The notes: generated by a model from the letters alone, not told the origin. 64,000 nucleotides of DNA from Chloroflexota bacterium (GCA_014874475.1 JADBJJ010000027.1:334298-398297), one strand, 5' to 3'; shown: positions 33,424-42,996, counted from the stretch's first letter. Numbers and translations are program-made.

Positions 33424-35466
33424 ATGAGCGGAGAACCGGTGCAACCCTGGGATAGGGGAATAAAGCGCCTGGTGGGGACAATTGTCTTCATTCTCTTGGC
33501 GCTCATTGTATACCGTTTCCGGGCTGTCCTGCCGCCGCTAATCCTGGCTTTCCTGCTGGCCTTCATCCTGGCCCCGGTGGTGGACTTCCTGGAGCAACGG
33601 GCGCGTATCCCTCGGACCTGGGCTACTGTGCTGGTCTTTCTGGTGCTCATTGCGGTGGCGGTAACTGCGCCGGTGATTGCGATGCCACCGGCTGTGCGGG
33701 CGGTCACATCGCTGAACCTGGACTTTGTTCGCATCGCGGCCCAACTGGACCGGTTCTTCGCCCAACCCATCCAGGTCTTGGAGTGGCAGATTGACCTGCG
33801 GGACGTCTACCGGGAGTTCCAGCAGGGTATCCGTCAGTTCCTGACGGCTGTCGCCACAGGGACGGTTAACTTTGTCGTCGGTTTTGTTTCCACGCTGTTC
33901 TGGGTCATTTTCATTCTGCTCTCTTCCTTTTACCTGACCCGGGATGCTCATCGCATTGTGGCCTGGCTGGATAACCTGGTTCCCGTACCGTTCCGTGAGG
34001 ACTTCATCCGGCTGCGGCACGAGATTACCAAAATCTGGAACGCCTTCCTGCGGGGGCAACTGATTCTGGGACTGTTTATCGCCGTCATCACGACGGTCAT
34101 CAACACAACCATCGGACTGCCCAACGCTCCTGCCCTGGGGCTCCTGGCGGGCGTGCTGGAGTTCATCCCGAACATCGGGCCGACCATTGCCGCTATCCCG
34201 GCCATTCTGATTGCCCTCTTCCAGGGGTCGTACTGGTTGCCGCTGAGCAACTTCTGGTTCGCCGTGCTGGTGGCGGGGACGTACATTCTTATCCAGCAGG
34301 TGGAGACCAACGTGCTGATTCCCCGCATCATGGGGCGAGGGCTGAACCTCCACCCGCTGGTCGTGCTGGTGGCGGTCATCCTGGGAGGCAGTTTAGCGGG
34401 GGTGCTGGGCGTGCTCATCGCCGCTCCCACCGTGGCGACGCTGCGGGTGCTGGGCGAATACATCTACCGGCGTATGACGGACCAGGAGCCGTTTCCGCCG
34501 GCCTCGGCGCAGCCGTTGCCCCGTCCATGGCTGGGCCAGCGTCTCTGGGACCGCATCCGGCGGCGGATTCTGGCCCGCCGCTGGCACATCCGTCCGGCCC
34601 GTCCCGAAGACCGGGCGGACATAGAGGCCATCTGCGCGCAGATTTGGGGCGGGGAAGACTACATCCCGGAGGTTTGGGACCAGTGGCTGGCGGACCCGGA
34701 GGGGGAACTCTCGGTGGTGGAACTGGACGGGCGGGTGGTGGCGCTGGCGAAACTGAGCCGCATCGCGGATGATGAGGGGTGGCTGGAAGGGATGCGGGTC
34801 CATCCCAGTTATCGCCGTCTGGGGATCTCCCGTCTCCTCCAGGCCCATCAATTAGCCGTGGCGGAACGACAGGGGGTGAGGGTGCTGCGCTTTGCCACCG
34901 CTTCCTACAACCGCCCCATTCACCGCAATGCCCTCCGGGACGGCTTCCAGCGGGTGGCCGAGTTCCGTCGCTGGAGCGCCGACGCCATACCGGGCCTCCA
35001 GGCCCTTCGCCCTCTGAGGCCTCAGGACCTGGAAGCGGCCTGGGGGCTGGTGGAGGATTCCTCCATTTGGCGGGCCTCCGGTGGCCTCTATGAGGCATAC
35101 TGGCGATGGCAGCAACTGACGAAGGACCGTCTGGCGGCTCACATCGCCGCTGGCCAGGTCTGGGGTATAGACCTGGACGGGCGGCTGGCCGCGCTGGCGG
35201 CCGTCTTCGCTGACCCGGAGGAAGAACGTCTGGCCGTCGGTTATATGGATGGTACTCCGGAGGGTTTGAGAGCGCTGGTCTGGGGGCTGCGCCTCCTGGC
35301 CTATCAGCAGGGCTTTCCGAGGGTACGGGTTTTCTCCGTCGCCGATCCGGCTCTCTTGGAGGCCCTCCGGTCGGCTGGCCTGGTCCCCGACCGGGAATAC
35401 TCGTTGTACATCTTTGAAAAACAGATGAAAGGAGACAAAAATGGAAGAGATAGAAGTTCTGGCTGA
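33424..35466 (+). CDS. PerM/AI-2E-family permease fused to two GNAT domains
   Basis: 680 residues. Residues ~15-350 are an AI-2E/PerM-type membrane domain (several TM segments; GLPNAPALGLLAGVLEFIPNIGP; PRIMGRGLNLHPLVVL). Residues ~385-670 are cytosolic and hold two GNAT-like acetyltransferase halves; the first has the acetyl-CoA loop VHPSYRRLGISRLLQ, the second is more divergent. The fusion is unusual. The end overlaps the next small gene by 26 bp. The transported substrate and acetyl acceptor are unknown. Confidence 0.8.
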   Translation: MSGEPVQPWDRGIKRLVGTIVFILLALIVYRFRAVLPPLILAFLLAFILAPVVDFLEQRARIPRTWATVLVFLVLIAVAVTAPVIAMPPAVRAVTSLNLDFVRIAAQLDRFFAQPIQVLEWQIDLRDVYREFQQGIRQFLTAVATGTVNFVVGFVSTLFWVIFILLSSFYLTRDAHRIVAWLDNLVPVPFREDFIRLRHEITKIWNAFLRGQLILGLFIAVITTVINTTIGLPNAPALGLLAGVLEFIPNIGPTIAAIPAILIALFQGSYWLPLSNFWFAVLVAGTYILIQQVETNVLIPRIMGRGLNLHPLVVLVAVILGGSLAGVLGVLIAAPTVATLRVLGEYIYRRMTDQEPFPPASAQPLPRPWLGQRLWDRIRRRILARRWHIRPARPEDRADIEAICAQIWGGEDYIPEVWDQWLADPEGELSVVELDGRVVALAKLSRIADDEGWLEGMRVHPSYRRLGISRLLQAHQLAVAERQGVRVLRFATASYNRPIHRNALRDGFQRVAEFRRWSADAIPGLQALRPLRPQDLEAAWGLVEDSSIWRASGGLYEAYWRWQQLTKDRLAAHIAAGQVWGIDLDGRLAALAAVFADPEEERLAVGYMDGTPEGLRALVWGLRLLAYQQGFPRVRVFSVADPALLEALRSAGLVPDREYSLYIFEKQMKGDKNGRDRSSG

Positions 35467-35611
35467 AACCGATAACTACAGTATCTGGCGGACCGAGGAG
35501 CCGGACGGCGAGATTACGTATCATCTGGAGTTCGGGAGCGTCACCGTCCACTTCTTTGAGGAGGAGTGGGAAGAGTTTCTGGAACTGATCGGCCAGTTGC
35601 GGCAACAGTAG
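35441..35611 (+). CDS. Small acidic protein of unknown function
   Basis: 56 residues starting MEEIEVLAETDNYSIWRT and ending LIGQLRQQ, with many Glu and an expected beta-sheet followed by a C-terminal helix. AAAGGAG lies 7 nt before the ATG. The first bases overlap the end of the fused permease, and DUF3786 starts 5 bp after its stop, so it is embedded in the operon. No family recognised. Confidence 0.65.
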   Translation: MEEIEVLAETDNYSIWRTEEPDGEITYHLEFGSVTVHFFEEEWEEFLELIGQLRQQ

Positions 35612-35615
35612 CGCG

Positions 35616-36263
35616 ATGCTGAGACCAGGAGGACATCCAGCCGGGCTCCAGGAATGGTACGACAAACTGGCCCCGCGCGTCGCCGGCGCGCGGGAGCAGT
35701 TGCGCTCAGTTCCTCTCCACAAACTGGAACTGCGCAGCGGTGCCACCCTGGAGCCCGAGGGCTCACTGCGACTCCCGTTCTTCTGGCGGGACTACCGGGT
35801 TGGCCCACCGGATTTCGTCGTCCGACGGGCGGATACGGGGGAAGAGCCATCGTCTTTCATCCAGGCTCTCATCCTTACCTACCTGGTGACCGCCGACGGC
35901 ACTACCCCGTCCCGGCGATGGGTCGCTTTCCATGGTCTACCGGACGGGATGTTCTACGCGCAAGCGTTTCGCGGCTATGCCGAGGATCGCCTAGTTCGGG
36001 AACTGGGCGAACAGGGTCTGGAGGGGCTTCGCCGGGCCGGTGAGCGGCTGAAGGGCGAACCACTGGACCTGGGAGACGCGGGGTACATCTTTGCGGTTTT
36101 CCCGCGCATCCACCTGGCGGCCGTCTACTGGCTGGGGGACGAGGACTTCCCGCCGCGCGCGTCGGTCCTCTTTGAGGACTCCGCTGCCCACTATATGCCC
36201 ACCGACGGCCTGGCCATCCTGGGCAGCCAGTTGGTAACTCAAATCCTCCGCGCGGCGCAGTAA
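35616..36263 (+). CDS. DUF3786 protein
   Basis: 215 residues resembling DUF3786 proteins of anaerobes (RLPFFWRDYRV, ILTYLVTADGTTPS, WVAFHGLPDGMFYAQAF, FPRIHLAAVYWLGDEDFPPRASVLFE). These are often next to corrinoid or metal enzymes, but the biochemical function is not established. No clear SD; translation may be coupled to the small gene upstream. Confidence 0.75.
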   Translation: MLRPGGHPAGLQEWYDKLAPRVAGAREQLRSVPLHKLELRSGATLEPEGSLRLPFFWRDYRVGPPDFVVRRADTGEEPSSFIQALILTYLVTADGTTPSRRWVAFHGLPDGMFYAQAFRGYAEDRLVRELGEQGLEGLRRAGERLKGEPLDLGDAGYIFAVFPRIHLAAVYWLGDEDFPPRASVLFEDSAAHYMPTDGLAILGSQLVTQILRAAQ

Positions 36264-36301
36264 CCAACCGTCCGTGGTCTTGGTGGTCTTAAAGGAGTGG
36301 G

Positions 36302-36943
36302 ATGCTGGGAATCTCACCTACGACGTTTCTGGCGCGGCTGATTGTCCTGCTGGTGGGGATGCCGCTCCATGAGTGGGCTCACGCCTGGTCGGCCCACGAA
36401 CTGGGGGACGACACCCCCCGCTGGGAGGGCCGGCTGAGCCTGAACCCGCTGGCCCATCTGGACATCATGGGGGCTATTCTCCTTCTGCTGACGGGTTTTG
36501 GCTGGGCCAAACCGGTGCCGGTCAACCCCTACCGGATGCGGACTTCTCCCCGGGCGGGTATGGCCCTTTCTGCCTTTGCCGGGCCTGCTTCCAACCTGTT
36601 GCTGGCGATGCTCTGTGCGCTGCCCTTCCGGCTGGGCTGGCTTTCGGTGGTGGATGTGGTGTCCGCGCGCCTGAATCTGGCGACTCTGCTCTTCCTCGTC
36701 GCCGACGTCAGCCTGAACCTGGCCCTTTTCAACCTGCTCCCCTTCTTCCCGTTGGACGGGGAGAAGGTGCTGGTGGGGGTTCTGCCACCCCGGTGGGGGG
36801 ACGCGCTCCTCTCCTTCCGCCCCTATAGCCCCTACGTCCTGCTGGGACTGCTCTTTCTGCTCCCCTATCTGGGACTGGACCTCATCGGCATGCTGATCGG
36901 GCTGGTAAAAACCCCGCTTTGGGTACTCCTGTTCTGGCTGTGA
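36302..36943 (+). CDS. Site-2-protease-like M50 zinc metalloprotease
   Basis: 213 residues, polytopic. Zinc motif HEWAH (residues ~21-25) and C-terminal NLLPFFPLDG for the third ligand. Belongs to small rhomboid-independent S2P family members without PDZ, cleaving membrane substrates. SD AAAGGAG. Its stop overlaps the next start (TGATG). Confidence 0.9.
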   Translation: MLGISPTTFLARLIVLLVGMPLHEWAHAWSAHELGDDTPRWEGRLSLNPLAHLDIMGAILLLLTGFGWAKPVPVNPYRMRTSPRAGMALSAFAGPASNLLLAMLCALPFRLGWLSVVDVVSARLNLATLLFLVADVSLNLALFNLLPFFPLDGEKVLVGVLPPRWGDALLSFRPYSPYVLLGLLFLLPYLGLDLIGMLIGLVKTPLWVLLFWL

Positions 36944-37461
36944 TGGGGCAGACAGCCTACCGGGTGCGCCAGTTCTTTGCGGCGCTGATGGCTCCGCTGG
37001 TCCGAGATGACGGGGATGTGGCTGCAAAGGTGCTGACTCCGGCCCAGCGGGCCCTCTTCCGCCGGATGTCGCCGCCGGACCGCCGCCACGCGCTGAGGGT
37101 CTGCGAGATACTGGCGGCCCAGGGACCTCAGCCGCAGGACCTGCTGGTGGCTGCGCTCCTGCACGATGTGGGGAAAGCGGCCGGGCCTCCGCCCCTGTGG
37201 GTGCGGGTAGCGGTGGTGCTCTTAGAACGGTGGGCCCCCCGCTGGCTGGACCGACTGAGTGAGGGCGACCCGCCGGGTTGGCGACGGCCCTTTGGGGTCT
37301 ATCGGCGACATGCTGACATTGGGGCGGAGTGGGCGGCCCAGGCGGGGTGTTCTCCCCTCGCCGTCGCCCTCATCCGCCGCCACCATGACCCCCTGGACTC
37401 CCCAGGGAACGAAGAAGACCGTCTTCTGGCCCTCCTTCAGGAGGCGGATGGGCGGGCGTGA
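36943..37461 (+). CDS. HD-domain phosphohydrolase-like protein
   Basis: 172 residues with an HD motif LLHDVGKA and downstream His/Asp HHDPLDSP, typical of metal-dependent phosphohydrolases. It starts at the ATG overlapping the M50 stop. Substrate unknown. Confidence 0.8.
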   Translation: MGQTAYRVRQFFAALMAPLVRDDGDVAAKVLTPAQRALFRRMSPPDRRHALRVCEILAAQGPQPQDLLVAALLHDVGKAAGPPPLWVRVAVVLLERWAPRWLDRLSEGDPPGWRRPFGVYRRHADIGAEWAAQAGCSPLAVALIRRHHDPLDSPGNEEDRLLALLQEADGRA

Positions 37462-37529
37462 TCGTTTTCATATAGAAAATCTCCGTGTTCTTTGCGTCTT
37501 TCTGTGAGCCAGAATTGCGGGAGGCTACC

Positions 37530-38279
37530 ATGCACCGGGATATTCTTTCCGATCTGAAATTCCTGTTCCGCTTCCCCTTTCAGGGGCCGGACTGGGTCAA
37601 CCGGTTCATCATCGGTTGCGCGTTGTACTTCGCCGGCTGGGTTATCCCCATTGTGCCGGTGCTTTTTGTCTTCGGCTATGCCGTAGAGGTGATGCGCCGG
37701 GTCATTCAGGGGGAGGAGCCAGGCCTGCCCCTCTGGCAGGACTGGGGTCGGCTTTTTGTGAGTGGACTGCGCGCCTTTGCTGTTGCTCTGGTTTACCTCC
37801 TGCCCGGAACGCTCATCTGGCTGGGAGGTTTCGCTATATACATGGTCGGCTCCTTCGGTCTGATCCCCTTCGCGGAACGCCAGCAGCCTGATGTGTTCTT
37901 TATGGCCTTTATCGTTCTGATGGCCATTTGTCTTCTCTCCTTTTTTGTGGGTTCATTGCTCCTTTTCCTGGGTGTTATCCCTCTGCCAGCGGCAATGGCC
38001 CATTTTGTCGCCGAGGACCGACTGGGGGCCGCCTTTCAGGTCCGCCGCTGGTGGACCGTTCTGAAAGAGCGGCGGTGGGAGTATGCGATAGCCTGGCTGT
38101 TGCTCTTCGGCATCATCAGCGTTGTTTACCTTGCCCAGTTGCTCCTGTATTATAGCGTCTGTCTTTGCTGGCTGATACCCATTTCGTCGGCACCGGTGGG
38201 CTTTTATGCCACCCTGGTATCCGCTGCGCTCTTCGGGCTGGTGTGGAGGGATTACATACGGAGTATGGAATCGGGATGA
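37530..38279 (+). CDS. DUF4013 membrane protein
   Basis: 249 residues, six to seven hydrophobic segments, with the DUF4013-like N-terminus DLKFLFRFPFQGPDWVNRFI and PLWQDWGRLFVSGL. The ATG 37530 follows GGGAGG. It overlaps the next gene by 4 bp. Function unknown. Confidence 0.75.
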   Translation: MHRDILSDLKFLFRFPFQGPDWVNRFIIGCALYFAGWVIPIVPVLFVFGYAVEVMRRVIQGEEPGLPLWQDWGRLFVSGLRAFAVALVYLLPGTLIWLGGFAIYMVGSFGLIPFAERQQPDVFFMAFIVLMAICLLSFFVGSLLLFLGVIPLPAAMAHFVAEDRLGAAFQVRRWWTVLKERRWEYAIAWLLLFGIISVVYLAQLLLYYSVCLCWLIPISSAPVGFYATLVSAALFGLVWRDYIRSMESG

Positions 38280-39271
38280 TGAAGACGCGCATTACCATTA
38301 TTGGCCTGGGTTGTGTGGGAAGTTCTATCGGACTAGCCCTGCGGAAGCGGGAGCCGGCGCTGGAGGTGATGGGGCACGACGTTGATCCGGCGGTGGCCCG
38401 CAAGGCGGCCCAGATGGGGGCTGTGAGCAAGACGCACTGGAACCTCCCCGCTGCCTGTGAACGGGCTGCAATGGTCATCCTGGCGCTGCCGCTCCCGGCG
38501 GTCCGGGAGACGCTGGAGGTGCTGGGGCCGCATCTGGAGGAGGGGTGCGTCGTTACCGACACAGCGACCCTCAAGGTGCCAGTGCTGGAATGGGCGAGGA
38601 AATCGCTTCCGGCGCACGTTCGCTTTGTGAGCGGGTTGCCCATCCCCGGTCCCAAAGTACCGCTGACGGAGCCGCTGGTGGGCACCGATACCGCGCGGGC
38701 TGACCTCTTTGAGGACGGCTTCTATTGCGTCACGCCGGCTGCTGATACCGACCCCGACGCGGTAACGGCGCTCCTGGGTCTGGTCCAGGCGGTCGGCGCT
38801 CGCCCGCTCTTTATGGATCCGGTGGAGTGCGACGGGCTGCAGGCGGGGGCGGTGGACCTGCCGACTTTTGTCGCCGTCGCGCTGCTGCGCACGCTGCTGG
38901 GGACTCCCGGCTGGGCGGATATGCGCAAACTGGCGGGTTGGGATTTCGCCTTGCCCACCGGGCCGGTTACGGCAGATGCTGCTGCCTGGCGGATGGAGGC
39001 ACTCCTGAACCGGGAGAACCTCCTCCGGCGACTGGACATGTTTCTGGAGGAAGTGGGGCGCATCCGGCAGTGGCTGATGGAGAGCGATGAGCAGGCCCTG
39101 GAGGACGCCTACGCGCAGGCTGCCTCGGGCCGGGCCCGCTGGCTGCAGGAGCGCGCCCGGGGGATGCACGAGGAAGCCGGAGAGCCGATCCAGGTCCCTA
39201 GCATGGGAGAGCAGATGGCCCAGATGTTTTTGGGTGGTCTCTTTCGCCGCCGCTCACCCCGGAAGGAGTAG
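38276..39271 (+). CDS. TyrA-like NAD(P)-dependent dehydrogenase
   Basis: 331 residues. Rossmann GLGCVGSSIGLAL, TDTATLKVPVLEWA and a C-terminal helical dimerisation part resemble prephenate/arogenate dehydrogenase. However, the HPMxG motif of classical TyrA is replaced (SGLPIPGPKVPL), so substrate specificity is uncertain. ATGATG start; the 5' end overlaps DUF4013 by 4 bp. Confidence 0.75.
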   Translation: MMKTRITIIGLGCVGSSIGLALRKREPALEVMGHDVDPAVARKAAQMGAVSKTHWNLPAACERAAMVILALPLPAVRETLEVLGPHLEEGCVVTDTATLKVPVLEWARKSLPAHVRFVSGLPIPGPKVPLTEPLVGTDTARADLFEDGFYCVTPAADTDPDAVTALLGLVQAVGARPLFMDPVECDGLQAGAVDLPTFVAVALLRTLLGTPGWADMRKLAGWDFALPTGPVTADAAAWRMEALLNRENLLRRLDMFLEEVGRIRQWLMESDEQALEDAYAQAASGRARWLQERARGMHEEAGEPIQVPSMGEQMAQMFLGGLFRRRSPRKE

Positions 39272-39286
39272 CGTCCCAGAACTCCG

Positions 39287-40486
39287 ATGAACCGTCCCCT
39301 GCGCATCCTGATGATTGCGCCGACGTCCTTTTTTCTGGACTACGGCTGTCATGTTCGCATTCTGGAGGAGGCGCGGGTTCTCCAGCGGTTGGGGCATCAG
39401 GTAACCATCGCCACCTATTACCTGGGGCGGGACATTCCAGGGCTGGAGATTGTTCGCTGTCGTCCCACCCCCTGGCGGGCCGACTATGAGGTGGGCTCCA
39501 GCCTGCACAAACTGGCTTTTGATGTTTTTCTGGCCTGGCGGGTGCTAGGCCTTCTTCTCCGCCGCCGTTTTGACCTCATCCACGGCCATCTCTACGAGGG
39601 TGCGCTGATCGGTCGGGCGCTCGGCTGGCTACAGGGCCTGCCCGTCGTCTTTGACCGGCAGGGAAGCCTGACCGGAGAGATGGTGGACCACCGGTTCCTG
39701 AACCCCCGGGGGCCCTGGTACCGCTGGGTGCGCCTGCTGGAGGAGCGCATCAACGAAATGGCGGATGTGATTATCACCAGCACTCAGCAGGGGGCGGTCC
39801 AACTGGGTCATCTGGGGGACTCTGTCCGTATTCGCCCTCTCCCCGATTGCGTCAACGCCGACTTCTTCCGACCGGGGGTGCTTTCACCGGAGGAGGTATC
39901 GGCCCGCCGAGCCGCTCTGGGCATTCCGCCTCGGGCCACTGTTGTTGTCTATCTGGGGCTTTTGGCCGACTGGCAGGGGATCCCCCAACTCCTGCAGGCT
40001 GCCCATCTTTTGAAAGCATCCGGGCAGGAGGTCTATTTCCTGATCGGTGGTTTCCCGGCTGAGATATATTATCAGGCTCAGGCGCGCCGGTTGGGCGTGG
40101 ATGACCGGGTGGTCTTTACCGGCAAAGTCCCCTACGATCAGAGCCCGTTTCACCTGACCCTGGGGGACATCGCGGTGGCGCCCAAACTTTCCGCTACCGA
40201 GGGGAGCGGCAAGATTCTGAACTACATGGCCATGGCGTTGCCCACCGTCGCCTTTGATACCCCGGTCAGTCGGGAGTACCTGGGCTCCCTAGGGGTATAC
40301 GCCAGTCCCCCGGGCGACCCAGATGCGCTGGCCCGAGCCATTCAGGTGCTCGTGGAGCAACCGGACCTGCGGCGGGCGCTGGGAGAGGGGCTGCGGCAGC
40401 GGGCTCTGCGGCATTTTTCCTGGGACCGCGCTGGGCGGCAGTTGGTGAACATCTACCGAGAGATTCTGGCGCGAAAGCAACAGTAA
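39287..40486 (+). CDS. GT4-family glycosyltransferase
   Basis: 399 residues with GT-B fold: N-terminal LRILMIAPTSFFLDYGCHVRI, C-terminal ATEGSGKILNYMAMALPTVAF (donor-binding EX7E-like ATEGSGK...). Transfers a sugar from a nucleotide donor to a lipid or glycan. Genomic context gives no acceptor. Confidence 0.88.
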   Translation: MNRPLRILMIAPTSFFLDYGCHVRILEEARVLQRLGHQVTIATYYLGRDIPGLEIVRCRPTPWRADYEVGSSLHKLAFDVFLAWRVLGLLLRRRFDLIHGHLYEGALIGRALGWLQGLPVVFDRQGSLTGEMVDHRFLNPRGPWYRWVRLLEERINEMADVIITSTQQGAVQLGHLGDSVRIRPLPDCVNADFFRPGVLSPEEVSARRAALGIPPRATVVVYLGLLADWQGIPQLLQAAHLLKASGQEVYFLIGGFPAEIYYQAQARRLGVDDRVVFTGKVPYDQSPFHLTLGDIAVAPKLSATEGSGKILNYMAMALPTVAFDTPVSREYLGSLGVYASPPGDPDALARAIQVLVEQPDLRRALGEGLRQRALRHFSWDRAGRQLVNIYREILARKQQ

Positions 40487-40525
40487 GATAAAGTTACGAA
40501 GAGGTTGCATCTTGGTTAAATGGGC

Positions 40526-40554
40526 TTGCCAAAAAGCTGAATTTCTGATATCCT
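40526..40554 (+). promoter_or_regulatory. Promoter for receiver gene
   Basis: TTGCCA (40526-40531), 17-nt spacer, TATCCT (40549-40554), ~37 nt upstream of the ATG with GGGAGGAGG SD. Confidence 0.55.
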
Positions 40555-40591
40555 AATATTACCGTAATTGCCCTGCGGGAGGAGGCAGTAA

Positions 40592-40981
40592 ATGTCCGAA
40601 CAACCGAAAAAGAGAATTGTTTGCATTGAGGATGAGCCGGAGATGATAGATCTGGTCCGGCTGATTCTCGGGCGCAGGGGATTTGAACTGATCGGCGCGG
40701 TTGGAGGGCGAGAAGGGCTGGAGACGGTGCGGCAGGTGAAACCGGACCTGGTCCTTCTGGACCTGATGATGCCGGATATGGACGGCTGGGAGATTTACCA
40801 GCATATGAAGGCCGACGAGGAACTGCGCAACATCCCCGTTATCATTGTCACGGCGAAAGCGCAGAGCATAGATAAAGTCCTCGGCCTGCATATTGCCAAA
40901 GTGGACGACTATATCACCAAGCCGTTCGGCCCCCAGGAACTGATAGATAGCGTGAATCGGGTGCTGGGGATAGAGGGATAG
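40592..40981 (+). CDS. Single-domain response regulator
   Basis: 129 residues; receiver with IEDEPEM, phospho-acceptor in LLDLMMPDMDG, Thr in VTAKA and Lys in TKPFGP. No output domain. Orphan, with its own promoter; the kinase partner cannot be assigned. Confidence 0.9.
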   Translation: MSEQPKKRIVCIEDEPEMIDLVRLILGRRGFELIGAVGGREGLETVRQVKPDLVLLDLMMPDMDGWEIYQHMKADEELRNIPVIIVTAKAQSIDKVLGLHIAKVDDYITKPFGPQELIDSVNRVLGIEG

Positions 40982-41307
40982 AGCCGTTGGGCTGTTAGCG
41001 GCTGCTGACCGCAGGAGTCTGGTTCGGAGTTATGCGGGAATGCTTCTGGCGCCCTGGGCGTCTGAATGGCTTCCCTGGAAACTGGACGCGGAACATCCTC
41101 AAATCAGATGCCCTCGGCGGGATGACAGTACTGGCCGGAAAGTTCATACCGCCAGGGGCGGCACGAATTGCCAGTGGCTGCAGGAAGCGGCTCCTGTCAA
41201 GTCCTGTTGGGAGCCGCCTTTGTTTCCGGTCGTCTCTCCAGGATACGATGGATTCCGCTGGGGCCGGGGATCCCAATCCTCTCCACTCTCTTCTATGTGC
41301 TCTCCCT
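40982..41307 (+). other. 326-bp gene-free region, possibly structured RNA
   Basis: No coding sequence of good quality. It contains several inverted segments (for example CGCC..GGCG at ~41053-41065) and ends in a strong terminator-like hairpin. It could be the 3' UTR of the receiver gene or a small RNA; no known RNA family was recognised. Confidence 0.35.
41187..41225 (+). terminator. Terminator-like hairpin
   Basis: GCGGCTCC (41187-41194) pairs with GGAGCCGC (41210-41217), 15-nt loop, followed by CTTTGTTT. Confidence 0.7.
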
Positions 41308-42996
41308 TCATCTCCCGCCGGCGTCTTTTATTCGGCTCCGCTCCTGAAGGAGCGATCTTGCCTCCGGAATGAGCGGCACCAGGTCTCCGGCGGCGACGCC
41401 CGCTGGACCCAGCCGCTGCCGGGCCAGTTCCCCTGCCAGACCGTGTAGGTAGGCTCCGGCGACTGCTGCCTCAAAGGGGCCCAGCCCCTGGGCCCGCAAC
41501 GCCACAATCACCCCGGCCAGTACGTCTCCCGTTCCCCCTGTCGCCAGCGCGGGGTTGGCGAACGGCTCCAGGACCGTTCGCCCATCCGGTGCGGCGACGA
41601 CGGTGAACGCCCCTTTCAGAACCACCACGTGCCCCCACTCTTGCGCTTTCTGCTGAGCGACCCCTACCCGGTCTGCCTGCACATCGGCCACCGAGGCCCC
41701 CATCAGCCGCGCCATCTCTCCCGGATGGGGGGTTAGGATGCTGCCCGGGGGCAGGCGGGCGGGCCACCCGTCCATCCGGGCCAGCAAGTTCAACCCGTCG
41801 GCGTCCACCACCAGCGGCGGGAGCGGAATGGGCTGAACGGTCGGCTCTCCGGTGCGCAGGAATCCCACCGGGCGGCGCTCCCGCCCTCGCAGGAGCGCCG
41901 TCAGAAATTCTGCCGTCTCCTTCTCCTGACTCAGCCCCGGACCCAGGAGCATGGCGTCGTACCGGCTGGCCTGTTCCGCCAGGACTTCCACGGCGGGCTC
42001 TGCCAGGACGCCCAGTTCGTGGGGCAGCAGCAGGTAGGTGGCCTCGGAGAGGGTGGCAGCGACGGCGCTGTGAATGGAAGCGGGGAGGGCCACTGTCACC
42101 AGGCCGGCCCCAGCGCGGACGGCGGCGGCCCCCGCCAGACGGGCCGCGCCGGTATAGTTGGCCGACCCGGCGACAATGAGCGCCCGCCCGAACGTTCCCT
42201 TATGGGCATCCGGCGGGCGGGACGGAAGCCAGCCGCGCACCATGTCCGGCGTGACCACTTCCAGGTCTACATCAGCGGCCAGGGCCGGGTCAGTGCCGAT
42301 ATCCGCAACGACCAGTTCGCCCAGCGCGGCCGCGCCGGGGAAACGGAAGTGGCCCACTTTGGGATAGGCGAAGGTGATGGTCAGGTCGGCGGGGAGGGCG
42401 GCTGGGTCCAGCGCACCGGTGTCAAAATCCATACCGCTGGGGCCGTCCACCGCCACGACCAGGGGGCGGGTCTCCGGGGCGGGCTCGGGGATGCCGCCGA
42501 CCCGCATCCATCCGGGCGGCCGGGGAGTGGCCCGTTCGCGCAGGACTTCGCCGACGGTCTGCAGGACCTGAGCGATGACTCCCTTCAGGGGTGGGGTGGC
42601 GCCGGTGCCCAGCAGGGCGTCTATGACCACGTCCGCTCTGGTGGCCAGTTGCCGGAGCCGGCGGAAGTTCGGGTCGGCGTCGGCGTCGGTGCAGAAGACC
42701 CGCAGTTCCTGCAGCAGGCGGAAATTCTCGTCGCTCTGGGGATCGCGCGGGCGGGTGAGATAGCAGGCCACCTCAGCCCCGGCCTGGGCCAGGTAGCGGG
42801 CAGCGACCAGCCCATCGCCGCCGTTGTTGCCCGGACCGACCAGGACCAGCGTCCGCTTCTTTTTCATGTCCTGGCGGACCATCAGTACCTGGGCGACGGC
42901 CCGACCGGCTTGCTCCATCATCGCCACGTAGGTGTGGCCGGCGGCGTCGGATGCGGCCTCAATGGCCCGCATCTGGGCAACGGTGACCACTTTCAC
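41308..42996 (-). CDS. nnr: Bifunctional NAD(P)H-hydrate repair enzyme (epimerase/dehydratase)
   Basis: 562 residues. N-terminal YjeF epimerase domain (~1-220; GPGNNGGDGLVAARYLA) and C-terminal carbohydrate-kinase-like dehydratase domain (NPALATGGTGDVLAGVIVAL, TPHPGEMARLMG). Repairs damaged NADHX and NADPHX. GTG start 42996 with AGGAGG 7 nt upstream. Confidence 0.94.
   Translation of the reverse strand: MKVVTVAQMRAIEAASDAAGHTYVAMMEQAGRAVAQVLMVRQDMKKKRTLVLVGPGNNGGDGLVAARYLAQAGAEVACYLTRPRDPQSDENFRLLQELRVFCTDADADPNFRRLRQLATRADVVIDALLGTGATPPLKGVIAQVLQTVGEVLRERATPRPPGWMRVGGIPEPAPETRPLVVAVDGPSGMDFDTGALDPAALPADLTITFAYPKVGHFRFPGAAALGELVVADIGTDPALAADVDLEVVTPDMVRGWLPSRPPDAHKGTFGRALIVAGSANYTGAARLAGAAAVRAGAGLVTVALPASIHSAVAATLSEATYLLLPHELGVLAEPAVEVLAEQASRYDAMLLGPGLSQEKETAEFLTALLRGRERRPVGFLRTGEPTVQPIPLPPLVVDADGLNLLARMDGWPARLPPGSILTPHPGEMARLMGASVADVQADRVGVAQQKAQEWGHVVVLKGAFTVVAAPDGRTVLEPFANPALATGGTGDVLAGVIVALRAQGLGPFEAAVAGAYLHGLAGELARQRLGPAGVAAGDLVPLIPEARSLLQERSRIKDAGGR

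Noticed and set aside
38276..39271. Confident prephenate dehydrogenase call
   Set aside because: The HPMxG substrate motif is not conserved, so only a TyrA-like call is made.
40982..41307. Cobalamin or c-di-GMP riboswitch
   Set aside because: Fragments looked similar, but the conserved cores are not present in order and no suitable gene follows.
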